Shown here one piece after another: positions 9,137-18,726 of a DNA stretch of 64,000 nt. Source of the DNA: Spirochaetae bacterium HGW-Spirochaetae-1 (lineage in GTDB: Bacteria > Spirochaetota > UBA4802 > UBA5550); NCBI GenBank assembly GCA_002839375.1, contig PGXY01000003.1, forward strand, positions 467,863 to 531,862, in the 5' to 3' direction. Numbering within the stretch: position 1 is the stretch's first letter; each line of letters begins with the position of its first letter. Position numbers and translations under genes: made by a program. Under the pieces are notes generated by a model, which worked only from the letters and a program-made list of their open reading frames with translations, was not told where the DNA came from and ran no database searches.

Positions 9137-10027
9137 CTATTTTCTCCCCGCTCTCCTCTTTCTGTTGTCATGTTTCATCTCATACATCTTTGAATCAGCT
9201 GCAAGCAGCAGTTCCTCAAGGCTTGTCATGTCGCCGGAGCGGTACTCCACGCATCCATAACTGAATTCCACGGGGTTCCCTTTTATTCTTTTCCTCTTCA
9301 ACTTTCTTTGTATGCGCTCCAGCACGATCACGGAATCGTGCATCGCGGCCCTGGGAAAAAGCAGGAGAAACTCATCACCGCCCATGCGAAAAATATAATC
9401 GGTTTTTCTCATGGAGCTTTTAAAGGCCTCCACCACTGTTATAATGAGACTATCTCCTATATGGTGACCCAGAGTATCATTGATAAACTTGAGATTATCG
9501 ATGTCGATATAGCTAAGCAGGAATGTCTCCCTGCCCCGACGCACCATCTCCATATAGCGTTCCAGGGTCTGGTAGGCGAACCGCCTGTTGAATACACCGG
9601 TCAGTTCATCGGTAACGGATATTTCCTCCAGCTTTTCAATGGCCATTTTAAGACGTATATGAACGCCTATCCTGGCCAGGACCACTTCCTTAATAAACGG
9701 TTTGGTTATGTAATCAACGGCGCCGGCGGTAAAGGCCTTCAGCATATCATCGGTTTCAGCCACGGCAGTGATAAAGATAATGGGAATCTTCCGGGTATTT
9801 TCATTCTCCCTGATAAGCCGGCATGTTTCAATACCGTCCATTTCAGGCATCATGAGATCGAGCAGAATGAGATCGAACTTTTCATTGTTCAGAAGAGACA
9901 GGGCCTCGGCGCCGCTTAACGCACCCCTTGCATGGTACCCGTTTTTATTTATTATCGAAGACAGCAGTCTGATGTTCTGCCTGCTATCGTCGACAATGAG
10001 CAGTGACGGCTTTTCCGTTGTTTGCAT
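9137..10027 (-). CDS. REC-GGDEF response regulator (diguanylate cyclase)
   Basis: A receiver domain (about 8-125; SLLIVDDSRQN, phospho-acceptor in LILLDLMMPEMDG, KPF) is joined to a GGDEF domain (about 135-290) with FRMGGDEFLLLF, the intact catalytic signature for making cyclic di-GMP from two GTP. Other cyclase motifs are DELTGVFNRR and DIDNLKFINDTLGHHIGD. No RxxD inhibitory site is evident just before GGDEF. I place the start at ATG 10027 (GAGAGG upstream, MQTTEKPS), not at the longer frame beginning at 10081. It lies between another REC-GGDEF gene and the REC-CxxC gene. Confidence 0.88.
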   Translation of the reverse strand: MQTTEKPSLLIVDDSRQNIRLLSSIINKNGYHARGALSGAEALSLLNNEKFDLILLDLMMPEMDGIETCRLIRENENTRKIPIIFITAVAETDDMLKAFTAGAVDYITKPFIKEVVLARIGVHIRLKMAIEKLEEISVTDELTGVFNRRFAYQTLERYMEMVRRGRETFLLSYIDIDNLKFINDTLGHHIGDSLIITVVEAFKSSMRKTDYIFRMGGDEFLLLFPRAAMHDSVIVLERIQRKLKRKRIKGNPVEFSYGCVEYRSGDMTSLEELLLAADSKMYEMKHDNRKRRAGRK

Positions 10028-10077
10028 AGACCAGGACCTCTCCAGAATGCATTGATTTTTAAACGGGAAAAAAGGCG

Positions 10078-11058
10078 TCACAATGTTATGACACGGTTCC
10101 GTCCCGATTCTTTTCCCGCGTACAGGGCGTCATCGGCCCTTTTCAGAAGTTCGTCGATACTTTCCTCGGGCCGGTACGTGGCCACACCGAACGTCATGGT
10201 CAGGCACATATCCATGTCGTTGCACCGGAAGACGGAGGCCTCGATGATCTTCCGTATTTTTTCCGAAAGAACCAGGCCTCCTTTTTTGTCCGTTTCAGGG
10301 AGGAGAACGACAAACTCTTCGCCGCCCCATCTCGAAACGATATCCTGTTCACGGATTCCCGATCGAAGGATCCCGGCCATATATTTCAGGACATGATCTC
10401 CGCATTCATGTCCATGGGCATCATTTATTCTTTTAAAAAAATCGATATCGGACATCACAACAGTGAAATCCTTTCTATTCCTTTTCGCCCGGACAAGCTC
10501 CTCGTCAAGACGGTTTTGCATGTATCGCCTGTTATACAGTCCGGTAAGAGAATCGGTCCTGGCCGCAAGTTCAAGGTCCTTCATGGCGGCCTGAAGCTCG
10601 AGGTTCCTTTTCTCCAGCTCCTCCTTGGCCATTCGTATATTCTCCCTGGATTTCTTCAGTTCAACATGGGTCCTGATCCTGGCGAATAACACCGTTTCAC
10701 TGAAGGGTTTGGTCACATAATCAACGGCGCCGGTTTTCAGGCCCAGCACGATATCATCGTCCTCGGTCTTTGCCGTGAGAAAAATCACCGGTATATCAGC
10801 GGTTTCAGGATTTTGTTTCAGCGCACCGCAGACGGCATAACCGTCCATACCGGGCATCATGATATCCATGAGAATAAGATCGGGTTTTTCATCCTTCAGA
10901 TAATCCAGGACCTGACCGCCGTTCATGGCCACGGCCACGTCATAGCCCTTCCCTTCCATTAAATTCCCCAGAACCTGTATATTCTGGGGATTATCATCGA
11001 CAATGAGAATGAGCGTCTTTTCTCCATCTGTCATTATTGCACCGGACCTGTCTGCCAT
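10078..11058 (-). CDS. REC-GGDEF response regulator (diguanylate cyclase)
   Basis: The receiver domain (LILIVDDNPQN; phospho-acceptor in LILMDIMMPGMDG; TKPF) is followed by a short coiled coil (KKSRENIRMAKEELEKRNLELQ, shown only in part) and a GGDEF domain with SRWGGEEFVVLLP, an active-type GG(D/E)EF. DSLTGLYNRRYM and DIDFFKRINDAHGHECGD are also present. The start could be ATG 11058 or ATG 11034; neither has a strong ribosome site, and 11058 leaves eight bases after the upstream stop. It follows the large hybrid kinase, which is the obvious phosphodonor. Confidence 0.85.
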   Translation of the reverse strand: MADRSGAIMTDGEKTLILIVDDNPQNIQVLGNLMEGKGYDVAVAMNGGQVLDYLKDEKPDLILMDIMMPGMDGYAVCGALKQNPETADIPVIFLTAKTEDDDIVLGLKTGAVDYVTKPFSETVLFARIRTHVELKKSRENIRMAKEELEKRNLELQAAMKDLELAARTDSLTGLYNRRYMQNRLDEELVRAKRNRKDFTVVMSDIDFFKRINDAHGHECGDHVLKYMAGILRSGIREQDIVSRWGGEEFVVLLPETDKKGGLVLSEKIRKIIEASVFRCNDMDMCLTMTFGVATYRPEESIDELLKRADDALYAGKESGRNRVITL

Positions 11059-11065
11059 ATGTTCA

Positions 11066-14000
11066 TTATACCATTTTTTTGGAGAATTCCGCAATAATTT
11101 TTTTCATGTCTCCGATGGTGCCGCCCACCGAGACAATATCGAAGAGCTTTATCTGTCCCAGCAGCAATTCCCCGTATTCCACGAGAAAACCGCTGCCATG
11201 CAGCCTGCCCAGGTCGATTAACCTGGAAGCCTCATTTTTTATATCGCTTATCTTCACGGCTCCACGGGTCTGCCTTTCAAAGACCGGGCCTACTTCATCG
11301 CGCAGTATCTGCACAAGGCCGGGAAGATCATGCACCGCCTCACCGGCGATTTTCTGCAATATTTCTCCTGATGCTGCAGATTCATCCATACCCTTCATGT
11401 CCGCCTTCAGGGGAATATATCTGCCCAGCTCCCTCATGAGATCAACAACGTTGATCGGTTTGGGCAGATACCCGTCAAATCCACTCTGGAGCATCCTCTC
11501 CCTGTGCTCTTTCTGGGTCGATGCCGTTATGGCAATGACCGGTATGTCCTTCAGACCGGGATTCGCTCGAATCCGTTCCAGCATCTGAAAGCCGTCCATG
11601 ACGGGCATGCGTATATCCAGAAGAACTACTTCGGGCTTCAGCTCCTTCATCATTATCAGGCCTTCCTGCCCGTTAGCCGCTTCAATTACCGTAAGGTTGG
11701 CCTTTACAAGCAGTTCACGTATCATCTCCCGGTTATAATCCACGTCGTCCACGACCAGCACCCTGGCATTTTCAAACCACACCTTATCGAAATTGATTTT
11801 CTTCCTGCGTTCCGTAAAAGGCTCCACCAGGGCCACATCCACGCCATGCAGCGTGATACTGAACCTGCTCCCCGCGCCCGGCGTACTCTCCACGGAAATC
11901 TCCCCGTTCATCATCTCCAGGAGACGCCTGCTTATGGAAAGGCCCAGGCCGGTTCCGCCGTATTTGCGGGAGTTCTGCCCCGACTGCTGTTTAAATGATA
12001 TGAATATGGAATCCAGGTCCTGGGCGGATATTCCGATTCCCGTATCTTCCACCGATATAAGGAGGTCCACCCTGTCGTTTACTTCTTCCGGGCGGCTTAC
12101 ACCGGCATGAAGCCTGATATATCCCTTCTCCGTAAACTTCACGGCGTTTCCCACGATATTCAGCATGACCTGCCGGAGCCGCATCTCGTCGAGGAGAAGG
12201 GCAGCGGGAAGATCTTCGTCGATATCAATAATGAATTCGACGCCGCCCTCCATGATTCTGCCGGAAAATATCTGTTCTATCTCCCGCAGCAGGTAACGGG
12301 GATCTATGACGCTCCGATCAATCTTCATCATACCGGCTTCGATCTTGGAAAGATCCAGGATATCATTTATGAGGGTGAGAAGGCTTTTCCCTGCGGTCTT
12401 GATGGATTTGAGATAGCCCCTCTGTTTTTCATCATTGACCAGGGCAGACAGGAGCTCGCTGAAACCGATAACGGCGTTAAGGGGAGTCCGTATCTCATGG
12501 CTCATGTTGGCCAGGAACTCACTCTTGGCCCTGTTGGCCCGCTCCGCTTCCTCCTTCGCATTCCGGAGATCCTCCTCGGCATTCTTCCTGTCTGTTATAT
12601 CCCGGGCCGCGGCAATAATCACTCCCCGATCCACAACGGCAAAGGAATTCCATGACAGCCATCGGCAGGAACCGTCCCTGCAGCGGTACCGGTTCTCGAA
12701 GTTTATGACATTCTGCCCTTTTGTCAGATCTCTGGTTGTTTCAATGGTGTTTTCCACGTCCCTTTCATGGACAAACTCCACAAAGGGACGGGACATGAGT
12801 TCCTCATCGCTCCAGCCCAGTATCTTGCTCCATGACGGACTCAGCTTAATGAAATATCCCTCAAAATTGGCGATACAAAGCATGTCCAGCGTGACATCGA
12901 AAAAGAGCCGTATGTCCTCCTGGGCCCGGCGTAGTTCCGTTATATCCGTATAAGTCGCATATATAAGAAAGGGTTTTGTTTCCTCCTTATTAAAAAAGGG
13001 TGTGGCGTTCACCACCACCCACCGGTAATCATTGTCATCGGAATTATAAACGCCGACCAGGGTGTCATTCATGGGCTTTCCGGTCAATATGACCTCCATG
13101 ACCGGAAGGGAGTCGCCTGTCAGCTCTGTCCCGTCTTCACTAATAACTTTACCCGAATACTCCCCGAGGTTTTTCCCCACCATCTGCATGGCCGTCAGGC
13201 GCAGTATTGATTCGGCAGCGGGGTTTACGGATAAGACATTCCCCTGTCCGTCAAAATAGATGACACCCTGCTGCATGGTCTCATAGAGCGTCCGGTATTT
13301 TGTCTCGCTCTCCCGTATTTCCGATTCATATTGCCGGCGTTCCGTGATGTCCTCCAGTGTGGCGAAAACCTGGAAAGGCTTCTCCTCCCCATCCCTGAAC
13401 TGGGGACTGGCGCTCACATTGGCCCAGCGATAATCTTTTTCCCGTGGATTGAATATACCCATCAGGACATTATGCACTTCCTTCCCGGTCTTAAGAGCTA
13501 TCATGGCTGGATGTTCCTCTCCAGGAAAGGGCGACTCGTCCTCATGAATGACATGCCACCGCGGGTCCATGGATGTCCTCCCCTGCATCTGGTCAAGGGT
13601 AACACCTAATATTCTTTCAGCGGCTGGATTGGCAGAAATGACTTTACCCTCGACATCCTGGTACACCACGCCCTGGACCATTGTCTCGAAAAGGGTCCGG
13701 TACAGATTTTCACTCTCCCTGAGGGCCGCCTCGATGCGGCTGCGCTCCGTTACATCCATAACGATCGAGTAAAGGAGCGTTTTCCCCTTCACCACAACGG
13801 GTCCGCTGTAAACCTCCACGTTGCGGATCTCACCGCTGTTAAGCAGATGCAGAAAATTGAAATGCTTTCTCTCCTCTTTCAGGGCCCGTTCCATTTCAAG
13901 CTCTATCTCGGCAGGGCTGGAAATATTGATGTCGGAAATATTCATGGCTATCAGCTTTTCTGCGGTATATCCGTAAAATGAACATGCCGCCGGGTTCGCG

Positions 14001-16186
14001 TCCCTTATGGCACCATCGGCCGGATCGATTATGAGCATGACAGCATGACTGTTTGCGAAGGTGCTGCGATAACGCTCCTCGGACTCTTTCAGTGATTCTT
14101 CTATACGTCTCCGCTGTATGATATTCCACATGGTTTCGGCAATCAGCGTCAGTTGATCCAGGTCGAATTGTGTATAATCACTCCGCCTGTTTCCCACACC
14201 CAGGACCGCTACGATTTTCTCTCCGTCAAAAATAGGCACAGCCATGAACCGGTCCACGGCCACGTGACCTTCGGGAAGGCCCTTCTTATCGGGCAGGCTT
14301 TCGTAATCATTGTAAATAATGGCCCTGCGCTCACGAACGCAGTCTATCCAGACACCGGCCTTGTCAACGGGATAGTGCTCTCCCTTGCCGGCGGCGGTGC
14401 AGTACTTCATGGTGTTCTTTGACCAGGCCTGGAGAGATATGGTTATCTGGTCCGGTTCAATAAAATGAAAAAAGGTCATCTCACTCTCAGTGAGTCTTTC
14501 CCCCTCCTCGAGTCCCAGGTGAACCAGTTCATCCATGGAAAGCGATTCCTGGCTTTTATAAATATTGAGGGACGATTTTAATACCTCCTCCCATCTCTTC
14601 CGGTCGGTGATATCGATGGCCTGCCCCACGAGATGCACTGCATCTCCCTTTTCGTCCCGTATGAGCGCGCCGCTGGCCAGAACCCAGACCAGATGACCCT
14701 TTTTGTGAATATACCTTTTTTCAGCCTGAAAAGAAAAAATATCCTTTTTCTTCAGTCCCCTTACGTATTCATAGTCCCTGGCCAGGTCTTCGGGAAAAGT
14801 AATTTCCATATACGTGCGATGAAGAAGCTCCTCTTCATCATACCCCACGATATCACAAAAGGATTTATTGACCTTCAAAAATCTTCCATCGGGCGCGATG
14901 AGCACCATGCCGTGCGCCGCCGTCTCGAAGGCCCCTCGGAACTGTTCTTCGCTGCGCTCCAGCTCCCGCTCCTTCCCCTGCAGTTTCGCCAAGGTCATCC
15001 GCAATTCCATTGTTCTCGCCTCGACACGACGCTCCAGCTCCTGGTTCAGTTTTTGTATTTCTTCCTCAGACTTTTTATTCTCCGTGATATCTCTAAAACT
15101 CCAGACCCGCCCGTAAATTTCCTTATCCACGACGAGGGGGCATGAATATCTCTCGAATATCCTGCCGTCAGAAACCATCACGGTATTCAATCCCACTTCC
15201 AGGGAATCATTAAGGTCCTGTATCATTGATGACAGTATATTCCCCTTGCCCGTATGATCCGCCGGTAATTCAGGCCTTTTTTCATCACCGGACAATGCGA
15301 ATATTTCATCGGGAAGGAGATTCATACCCGCAAAACGTTCGTTAGACGCTACTATTTTACCGGACCTGTCAACGACGATTATTCCGTCGGCCGTAGCCTC
15401 CAGTGTCCCCCTGAGAATACTTTCGTTCTCTCTGAAAATTCTCTCTCTCTCGGCCAGGGATGAGATATCCTGGGCATTTGTCAGGATATATGTTTCATCT
15501 CCCTTCTTCAGGAGTGAAACGGACAGGGCAATGTTGATATCCTCGCCGTTTTTTTTCTTAAAAACAAACTCCCTGCCGGATATTTCTCCCTTTTCCTGTA
15601 ATTCTTTCAGCAATGCGTTTCTGGTCAATGGATCACTGTAAAGGTTGACTGCCTTTAGATTCAGCATTTCTTCCCTGCTGTATCCTAACATTGACGCAAA
15701 GGCATTATTAAAATCATATATGGTACCATCACTGGCTGTGATTATGGTTCCCGCGTGGGACTCATATATCAGGCCCCTGTTCCATTCCTCGCTTTCCTTC
15801 AGCTTTTTCTCAAGAAGATGTTTTTTCAGGGCGATGCCGATCGTTGCAAAAAGATCCACATTGTTAATTGGTTTTGATATGATGCCATAAGGATCGGCAT
15901 CCATGGCCCTTTTATACGTCTCCTCGTCGAGTTGCCCCGTAATGAATACTACGGGAATATCCCTCTCTTTCCTCACCGATGTGACGATATCAATGCCGTC
16001 ATCGGAATCAACAAGGACTATGTCGGCCAGTATAAGGTCCGGGACCTCCTTCTCCATGATTTCAAACACCTGATCGCTGTCGGAGGCCGTACCGATTACC
16101 TCGTACCCCCGCCTCTCCAACTGCTGCCGGAGATTCATGGCAGTGACGCTTTCATCTTCGATGATGAGTATCCGAGTGCGCATCAT
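11066..16186 (-). CDS. Giant hybrid histidine kinase: REC-PAS3-GAF-PAS4-HisKA-HATPase-REC
   Basis: A cytoplasmic kinase of 1706 residues from ATG 16186 (GAGGGG upstream). The longer open frame back to GTG 16276 starts inside a repeat and is unlikely. Order: receiver (RILIIEDESVTAMN, ADIVLVDSDDG), three PAS domains, a GAF domain (about 570-730), four more PAS domains, HisKA with [19 protein letters not shown], HATPase with N, G1 and G2 boxes ([25 protein letters not shown]), then receiver (VVLLDIRMPVMDG). A C-terminal tail of about 110 residues occupies the usual Hpt place but lacks an obvious HxxKG histidine. It heads an operon with two diguanylate cyclases and REC-CxxC, so it probably integrates many signals into cyclic di-GMP output. 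Confidence 0.92.
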   Translation of the reverse strand: MMRTRILIIEDESVTAMNLRQQLERRGYEVIGTASDSDQVFEIMEKEVPDLILADIVLVDSDDGIDIVTSVRKERDIPVVFITGQLDEETYKRAMDADPYGIISKPINNVDLFATIGIALKKHLLEKKLKESEEWNRGLIYESHAGTIITASDGTIYDFNNAFASMLGYSREEMLNLKAVNLYSDPLTRNALLKELQEKGEISGREFVFKKKNGEDINIALSVSLLKKGDETYILTNAQDISSLAERERIFRENESILRGTLEATADGIIVVDRSGKIVASNERFAGMNLLPDEIFALSGDEKRPELPADHTGKGNILSSMIQDLNDSLEVGLNTVMVSDGRIFERYSCPLVVDKEIYGRVWSFRDITENKKSEEEIQKLNQELERRVEARTMELRMTLAKLQGKERELERSEEQFRGAFETAAHGMVLIAPDGRFLKVNKSFCDIVGYDEEELLHRTYMEITFPEDLARDYEYVRGLKKKDIFSFQAEKRYIHKKGHLVWVLASGALIRDEKGDAVHLVGQAIDITDRKRWEEVLKSSLNIYKSQESLSMDELVHLGLEEGERLTESEMTFFHFIEPDQITISLQAWSKNTMKYCTAAGKGEHYPVDKAGVWIDCVRERRAIIYNDYESLPDKKGLPEGHVAVDRFMAVPIFDGEKIVAVLGVGNRRSDYTQFDLDQLTLIAETMWNIIQRRRIEESLKESEERYRSTFANSHAVMLIIDPADGAIRDANPAACSFYGYTAEKLIAMNISDINISSPAEIELEMERALKEERKHFNFLHLLNSGEIRNVEVYSGPVVVKGKTLLYSIVMDVTERSRIEAALRESENLYRTLFETMVQGVVYQDVEGKVISANPAAERILGVTLDQMQGRTSMDPRWHVIHEDESPFPGEEHPAMIALKTGKEVHNVLMGIFNPREKDYRWANVSASPQFRDGEEKPFQVFATLEDITERRQYESEIRESETKYRTLYETMQQGVIYFDGQGNVLSVNPAAESILRLTAMQMVGKNLGEYSGKVISEDGTELTGDSLPVMEVILTGKPMNDTLVGVYNSDDNDYRWVVVNATPFFNKEETKPFLIYATYTDITELRRAQEDIRLFFDVTLDMLCIANFEGYFIKLSPSWSKILGWSDEELMSRPFVEFVHERDVENTIETTRDLTKGQNVINFENRYRCRDGSCRWLSWNSFAVVDRGVIIAAARDITDRKNAEEDLRNAKEEAERANRAKSEFLANMSHEIRTPLNAVIGFSELLSALVNDEKQRGYLKSIKTAGKSLLTLINDILDLSKIEAGMMKIDRSVIDPRYLLREIEQIFSGRIMEGGVEFIIDIDEDLPAALLLDEMRLRQVMLNIVGNAVKFTEKGYIRLHAGVSRPEEVNDRVDLLISVEDTGIGISAQDLDSIFISFKQQSGQNSRKYGGTGLGLSISRRLLEMMNGEISVESTPGAGSRFSITLHGVDVALVEPFTERRKKINFDKVWFENARVLVVDDVDYNREMIRELLVKANLTVIEAANGQEGLIMMKELKPEVVLLDIRMPVMDGFQMLERIRANPGLKDIPVIAITASTQKEHRERMLQSGFDGYLPKPINVVDLMRELGRYIPLKADMKGMDESAASGEILQKIAGEAVHDLPGLVQILRDEVGPVFERQTRGAVKISDIKNEASRLIDLGRLHGSGFLVEYGELLLGQIKLFDIVSVGGTIGDMKKIIAEFSKKMV

Positions 16187-16270
16187 GACTGAGCCATTCC
16201 CCCTCGTTTCCATCAAACCGGATATATTGCTTTTTTCTCCGCTTTCCGTGTTCTTTAAAAAGCCGGTTAT

Positions 16271-16348
16271 GGGCACCTCTAAAAATCAGGTTTTTCCGCT
16301 GTTTATGCCCACAAGGGAACATCCAAAACGTAATTTTTAGAGGTTCCC
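16271..16348. mobile_element. 78-bp MITE-like element in the gene-free stretch 16187-16499
   Basis: Terminal inverted repeats GGGCACCTCTAAAAAT and GGGAACCTCTAAAAAT match at 15 of 16 positions and enclose about 46 bases. One end plus flank (23 bases) recurs exactly at 61354-61376. This is the structure of a small non-autonomous element; no transposase is nearby. The rest of 16187-16499 holds the start region of the giant kinase and shows no gene. Confidence 0.55.
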
Positions 16349-16499
16349 TTATAAGAGACCATGACCTGATTTTATACAAAAAGGGGACCGGTGTCAATAG
16401 CTGGTTTTAAATTGTTTTAATTGCAATGTTCACTTTTTTAAGGAGGAAAGAAAGATGCTCTCCATTGGTGGGACTATCACCGGGGTGCCGGAAAAATTG

Positions 16500-17072
16500 T
16501 CAATCCCTGCGCAGAAGAAAACCCTTGAAGCTTTCAATAAAGAGATTTTCATAGCCGGGAACCGATTCAATGCTCTCGAGAAGAGGGACGAATGTTTTAT
16601 ATACGACAAAGGCTGTCAGCTGAGGACTTTTGAAACGGAAAAGCCGTTTCTCCCTTGATTTTTCGAAGAGATACATGAAGTTCGTGATAAAGGTATTGTA
16701 CTCCTCCATGACAGGCCCCATCTGTTCATGCTTAATTCTGTAGGCCAGTCTGAGGGGATTACGGTAATTTTTCCAGAGGGCCACACACATGAGGAGTATT
16801 TTATCGATGCGGATACTGGTGTTGACCGAAAGGACTTCCTGTATATAAGCGTTCCCCTCGTCAAAAATGGGTTTCATTATCTTCTGCAGAAGTTCCTGCT
16901 TGTTGGCAAAATGGTTATAGAGTGTGGCCCGGGCCACGTCGGCCTTTTCAGCAATCTCCTCCAGGCTCACATTATCGATCCCCCTGTCGGCAAAGAGATC
17001 AATGGCCACATCCATGATGTGCCGGTTGTTCCTGATTTTACGCTTTTCCGTCCTGCTGATGCCGTTTTCCAT
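16500..17072 (-). CDS. TetR/AcrR family transcriptional regulator
   Basis: A 190-residue repressor-type protein. The N-terminal helix-turn-helix (about 12-60) has the family signature IMDVAIDLFADRGIDNVSLEEIAEKADVARATLYNHF in outline (AIDLFADRG, IAEKADVARATLYNHFANK). The C-terminal helical ligand domain has the usual length. GGAAGG before ATG 17072 sets the start. It is divergent from the lipoprotein at 17326, and three TGTCTA half-sites lie between them, so it probably controls that gene and itself. The ligand is unknown. Confidence 0.92.
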   Translation of the reverse strand: MENGISRTEKRKIRNNRHIMDVAIDLFADRGIDNVSLEEIAEKADVARATLYNHFANKQELLQKIMKPIFDEGNAYIQEVLSVNTSIRIDKILLMCVALWKNYRNPLRLAYRIKHEQMGPVMEEYNTFITNFMYLFEKSREKRLFRFKSPQLTAFVVYKTFVPLLESIESVPGYENLFIESFKGFLLRRD

Positions 17073-17236
17073 TGTATCAATCCTTCCGGCCTGTTCCGGG
17101 CGCCCCTCGTTTCTTCCCTTAAAGGTGCAGGCAGCGAGGCAATTCGCTCCGGCAACGTTACAGCATGAATAAAATATTGCCAGCCAAATTTAAAAAATTC
17201 TTGCAATCTGCTATGGCATATATAACAATACATTAT

Positions 17237-17264
17237 TGTCTATATTTAGACATATATGTCTAAA
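17237..17264. promoter_or_regulatory. Probable TetR operator: three TGTCTA half-sites at 10-bp spacing
   Basis: TGTCTA at 17237, TAGACA at 17247 and TGTCTA at 17257 alternate in orientation with starts exactly 10 bases apart, making two overlapping palindromes; the right one is the perfect TTTAGACATATATGTCTAAA (17245-17264). It lies between the divergent TetR and lipoprotein genes. One-turn phasing suits two repressor dimers on opposite faces. Confidence 0.7.
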
Positions 17265-17325
17265 TTAATCAGTACCGGTTTTACTCGTATCCCCGTCAAA
17301 ACCAGGCATATTACAGGAGGATTTG

Positions 17326-17841
17326 ATGAAAAAAATTATGGTGCTCGCTTTCTACTCTCTGTTCTTCGTCCTGCCCATGGGCTGTGCGGGACACAGCGGA
17401 AGCGATGTGATGATCACAGACGCTTCAGGCATGGTCGCTCCTGCGGAACAGCTTCTTTTCCGGAATACCATGGATGAAAAACTACGGAGCTTCAGTGCTG
17501 ACACGGGAAAACTTTACCGGATCAAAACCGCCGTCGCCGCTGATAACGCGCCCGCAGCGGATACCGTGCTCATACTCTATGATTCCGCCATGACGGAATT
17601 GGCCAGAAATGATGATAAAGAACCAGGACTTCCCGGAGTATCACTGGAAGAACTTAAAAAAAATCCCCTGAAGCTGGCCTGCACCCTGCTCACCATGAAC
17701 CCCGATGACCTGGAAGAAGACGGTTTCTCCGAAATTGTCTGGAGGGCGCCCGTTTCCGGCACCTATCATATCCGTGTAGTGCCCCAGGGCGGATCTCCCT
17801 ACAGTCTGGGTGCCTTTACACTCAGCGTATCGGAGCTCTGA
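17326..17841 (+). CDS. Putative lipoprotein with PPC-like beta domain
   Basis: AGGAGG five bases before ATG 17326 fixes the start (171 residues). The signal peptide MKKIMVLAFYSLFFV ends in lipobox LPMGC. The mature part resembles bacterial pre-peptidase C-terminal (PPC) beta sandwiches: FSADTGKLYRIKTAV, DTVLILYDSAMTELARNDD and a closing APVSGTYHIRVVPQGGSPYSLGAFTL. Such domains assist secretion or binding; there is no peptidase here. It is the likely target of the divergent TetR regulator, and may be cotranscribed with the secreted protein at 17913. Confidence 0.72.
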   Translation: MKKIMVLAFYSLFFVLPMGCAGHSGSDVMITDASGMVAPAEQLLFRNTMDEKLRSFSADTGKLYRIKTAVAADNAPAADTVLILYDSAMTELARNDDKEPGLPGVSLEELKKNPLKLACTLLTMNPDDLEEDGFSEIVWRAPVSGTYHIRVVPQGGSPYSLGAFTLSVSEL

Positions 17842-17912
17842 CCACATCATTATCCATACGCCATGATACCCTGTGATGTATCATGATTCATTACTATTGT
17901 AAGGTAAAAACC

Positions 17913-18722
17913 ATGAAAAAATCAATCATCGCCCTTATCCTTGCTCTGACCCCTCCACTGGCTGCCCATGTGGCCTATCACGAACGCTATGATTACAGCA
18001 CATCCAGACCCTATAAAATAAAACAGGAGATCGAAAAATCCATCGCCCTCTATTCCCATTTTTCATCACCGGAGGACCTGGATATGGTTACCTTTACCCT
18101 GGAAGATTCGGATTTTGACCCGGCTCTGACCCTCAACGGCCAGTTCGGCGAGGTGGAGGAAGGACAGGAGAGCCTGGAAAATGAAGACCATCCCCTCGTG
18201 GTCACCGATGATAATGGCGTGACGGGCCGAAGATTTCACGTTGGCTCCCTGGTCCCGGGCTGTGCCTCCTATGCCATGATACTTCCCATCGTTGCCATCG
18301 TGGGGCCGGAACAGGAGTACCTGCCGGCATGGGAGGGGTCAGAGCATCTTCCCTTCACACTCCAGGAGGGACAGGGTATGATGATCCTGGATAACGAGGA
18401 ACAGGGCGACCTGTGGTATGAGAAATTCACCTTCAAGTCCTATTTTGACCAGAAGAAGACCAGCATAATTCTCTCCCGGCCCGGAACCTACCTGGTCTAT
18501 GTATGGGAGCCCCGGGGAAACACCGGCGATTACGTTCTGGAGCTGGGCGATATCGAGGTTTTCGGCGTGCCGGAAATCATCCGGGCCATGTGGTACGAGA
18601 ATTATCTCGTCTACGACGGGGAGATCACCTGCCAGGAATGCGTTGATGAACTGGAAGAGGTGGATGGCCCCAATCCCACTATCTGGGAAATCATTGACCG
18701 GCTCATGTTTATTATAGGGTAA
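17913..18722 (+). CDS. Secreted hypothetical protein, 269 residues
   Basis: A start at ATG 17913 (TAAGG upstream) gives a clean signal peptide, MKKSIIALILALTPPLAAHV. The mature protein has strand-rich stretches and a segment KTSIILSRPGTYLVYVWEPRGNTGDYVLELGD in two parts (SRPGTYLVYVWEP, GDYVLELGDIEVFG) that resembles the closing strands of PPC-like domains, as in the preceding gene. Two cysteines near the C-terminus (CQEC) could bind metal or form a disulfide. I recognise no enzyme family. It lies 72 bases downstream of the lipoprotein gene on the same strand. Confidence 0.65.
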   Translation: MKKSIIALILALTPPLAAHVAYHERYDYSTSRPYKIKQEIEKSIALYSHFSSPEDLDMVTFTLEDSDFDPALTLNGQFGEVEEGQESLENEDHPLVVTDDNGVTGRRFHVGSLVPGCASYAMILPIVAIVGPEQEYLPAWEGSEHLPFTLQEGQGMMILDNEEQGDLWYEKFTFKSYFDQKKTSIILSRPGTYLVYVWEPRGNTGDYVLELGDIEVFGVPEIIRAMWYENYLVYDGEITCQECVDELEEVDGPNPTIWEIIDRLMFIIG

Positions 18723-18726
18723 AGAA

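Noticed and set aside
16187-16276. Longer N-terminus of the giant kinase (GTG 16276)
   Set aside because: It starts inside the MITE-like repeat, lacks a ribosome site, and the receiver domain begins right after ATG 16186.
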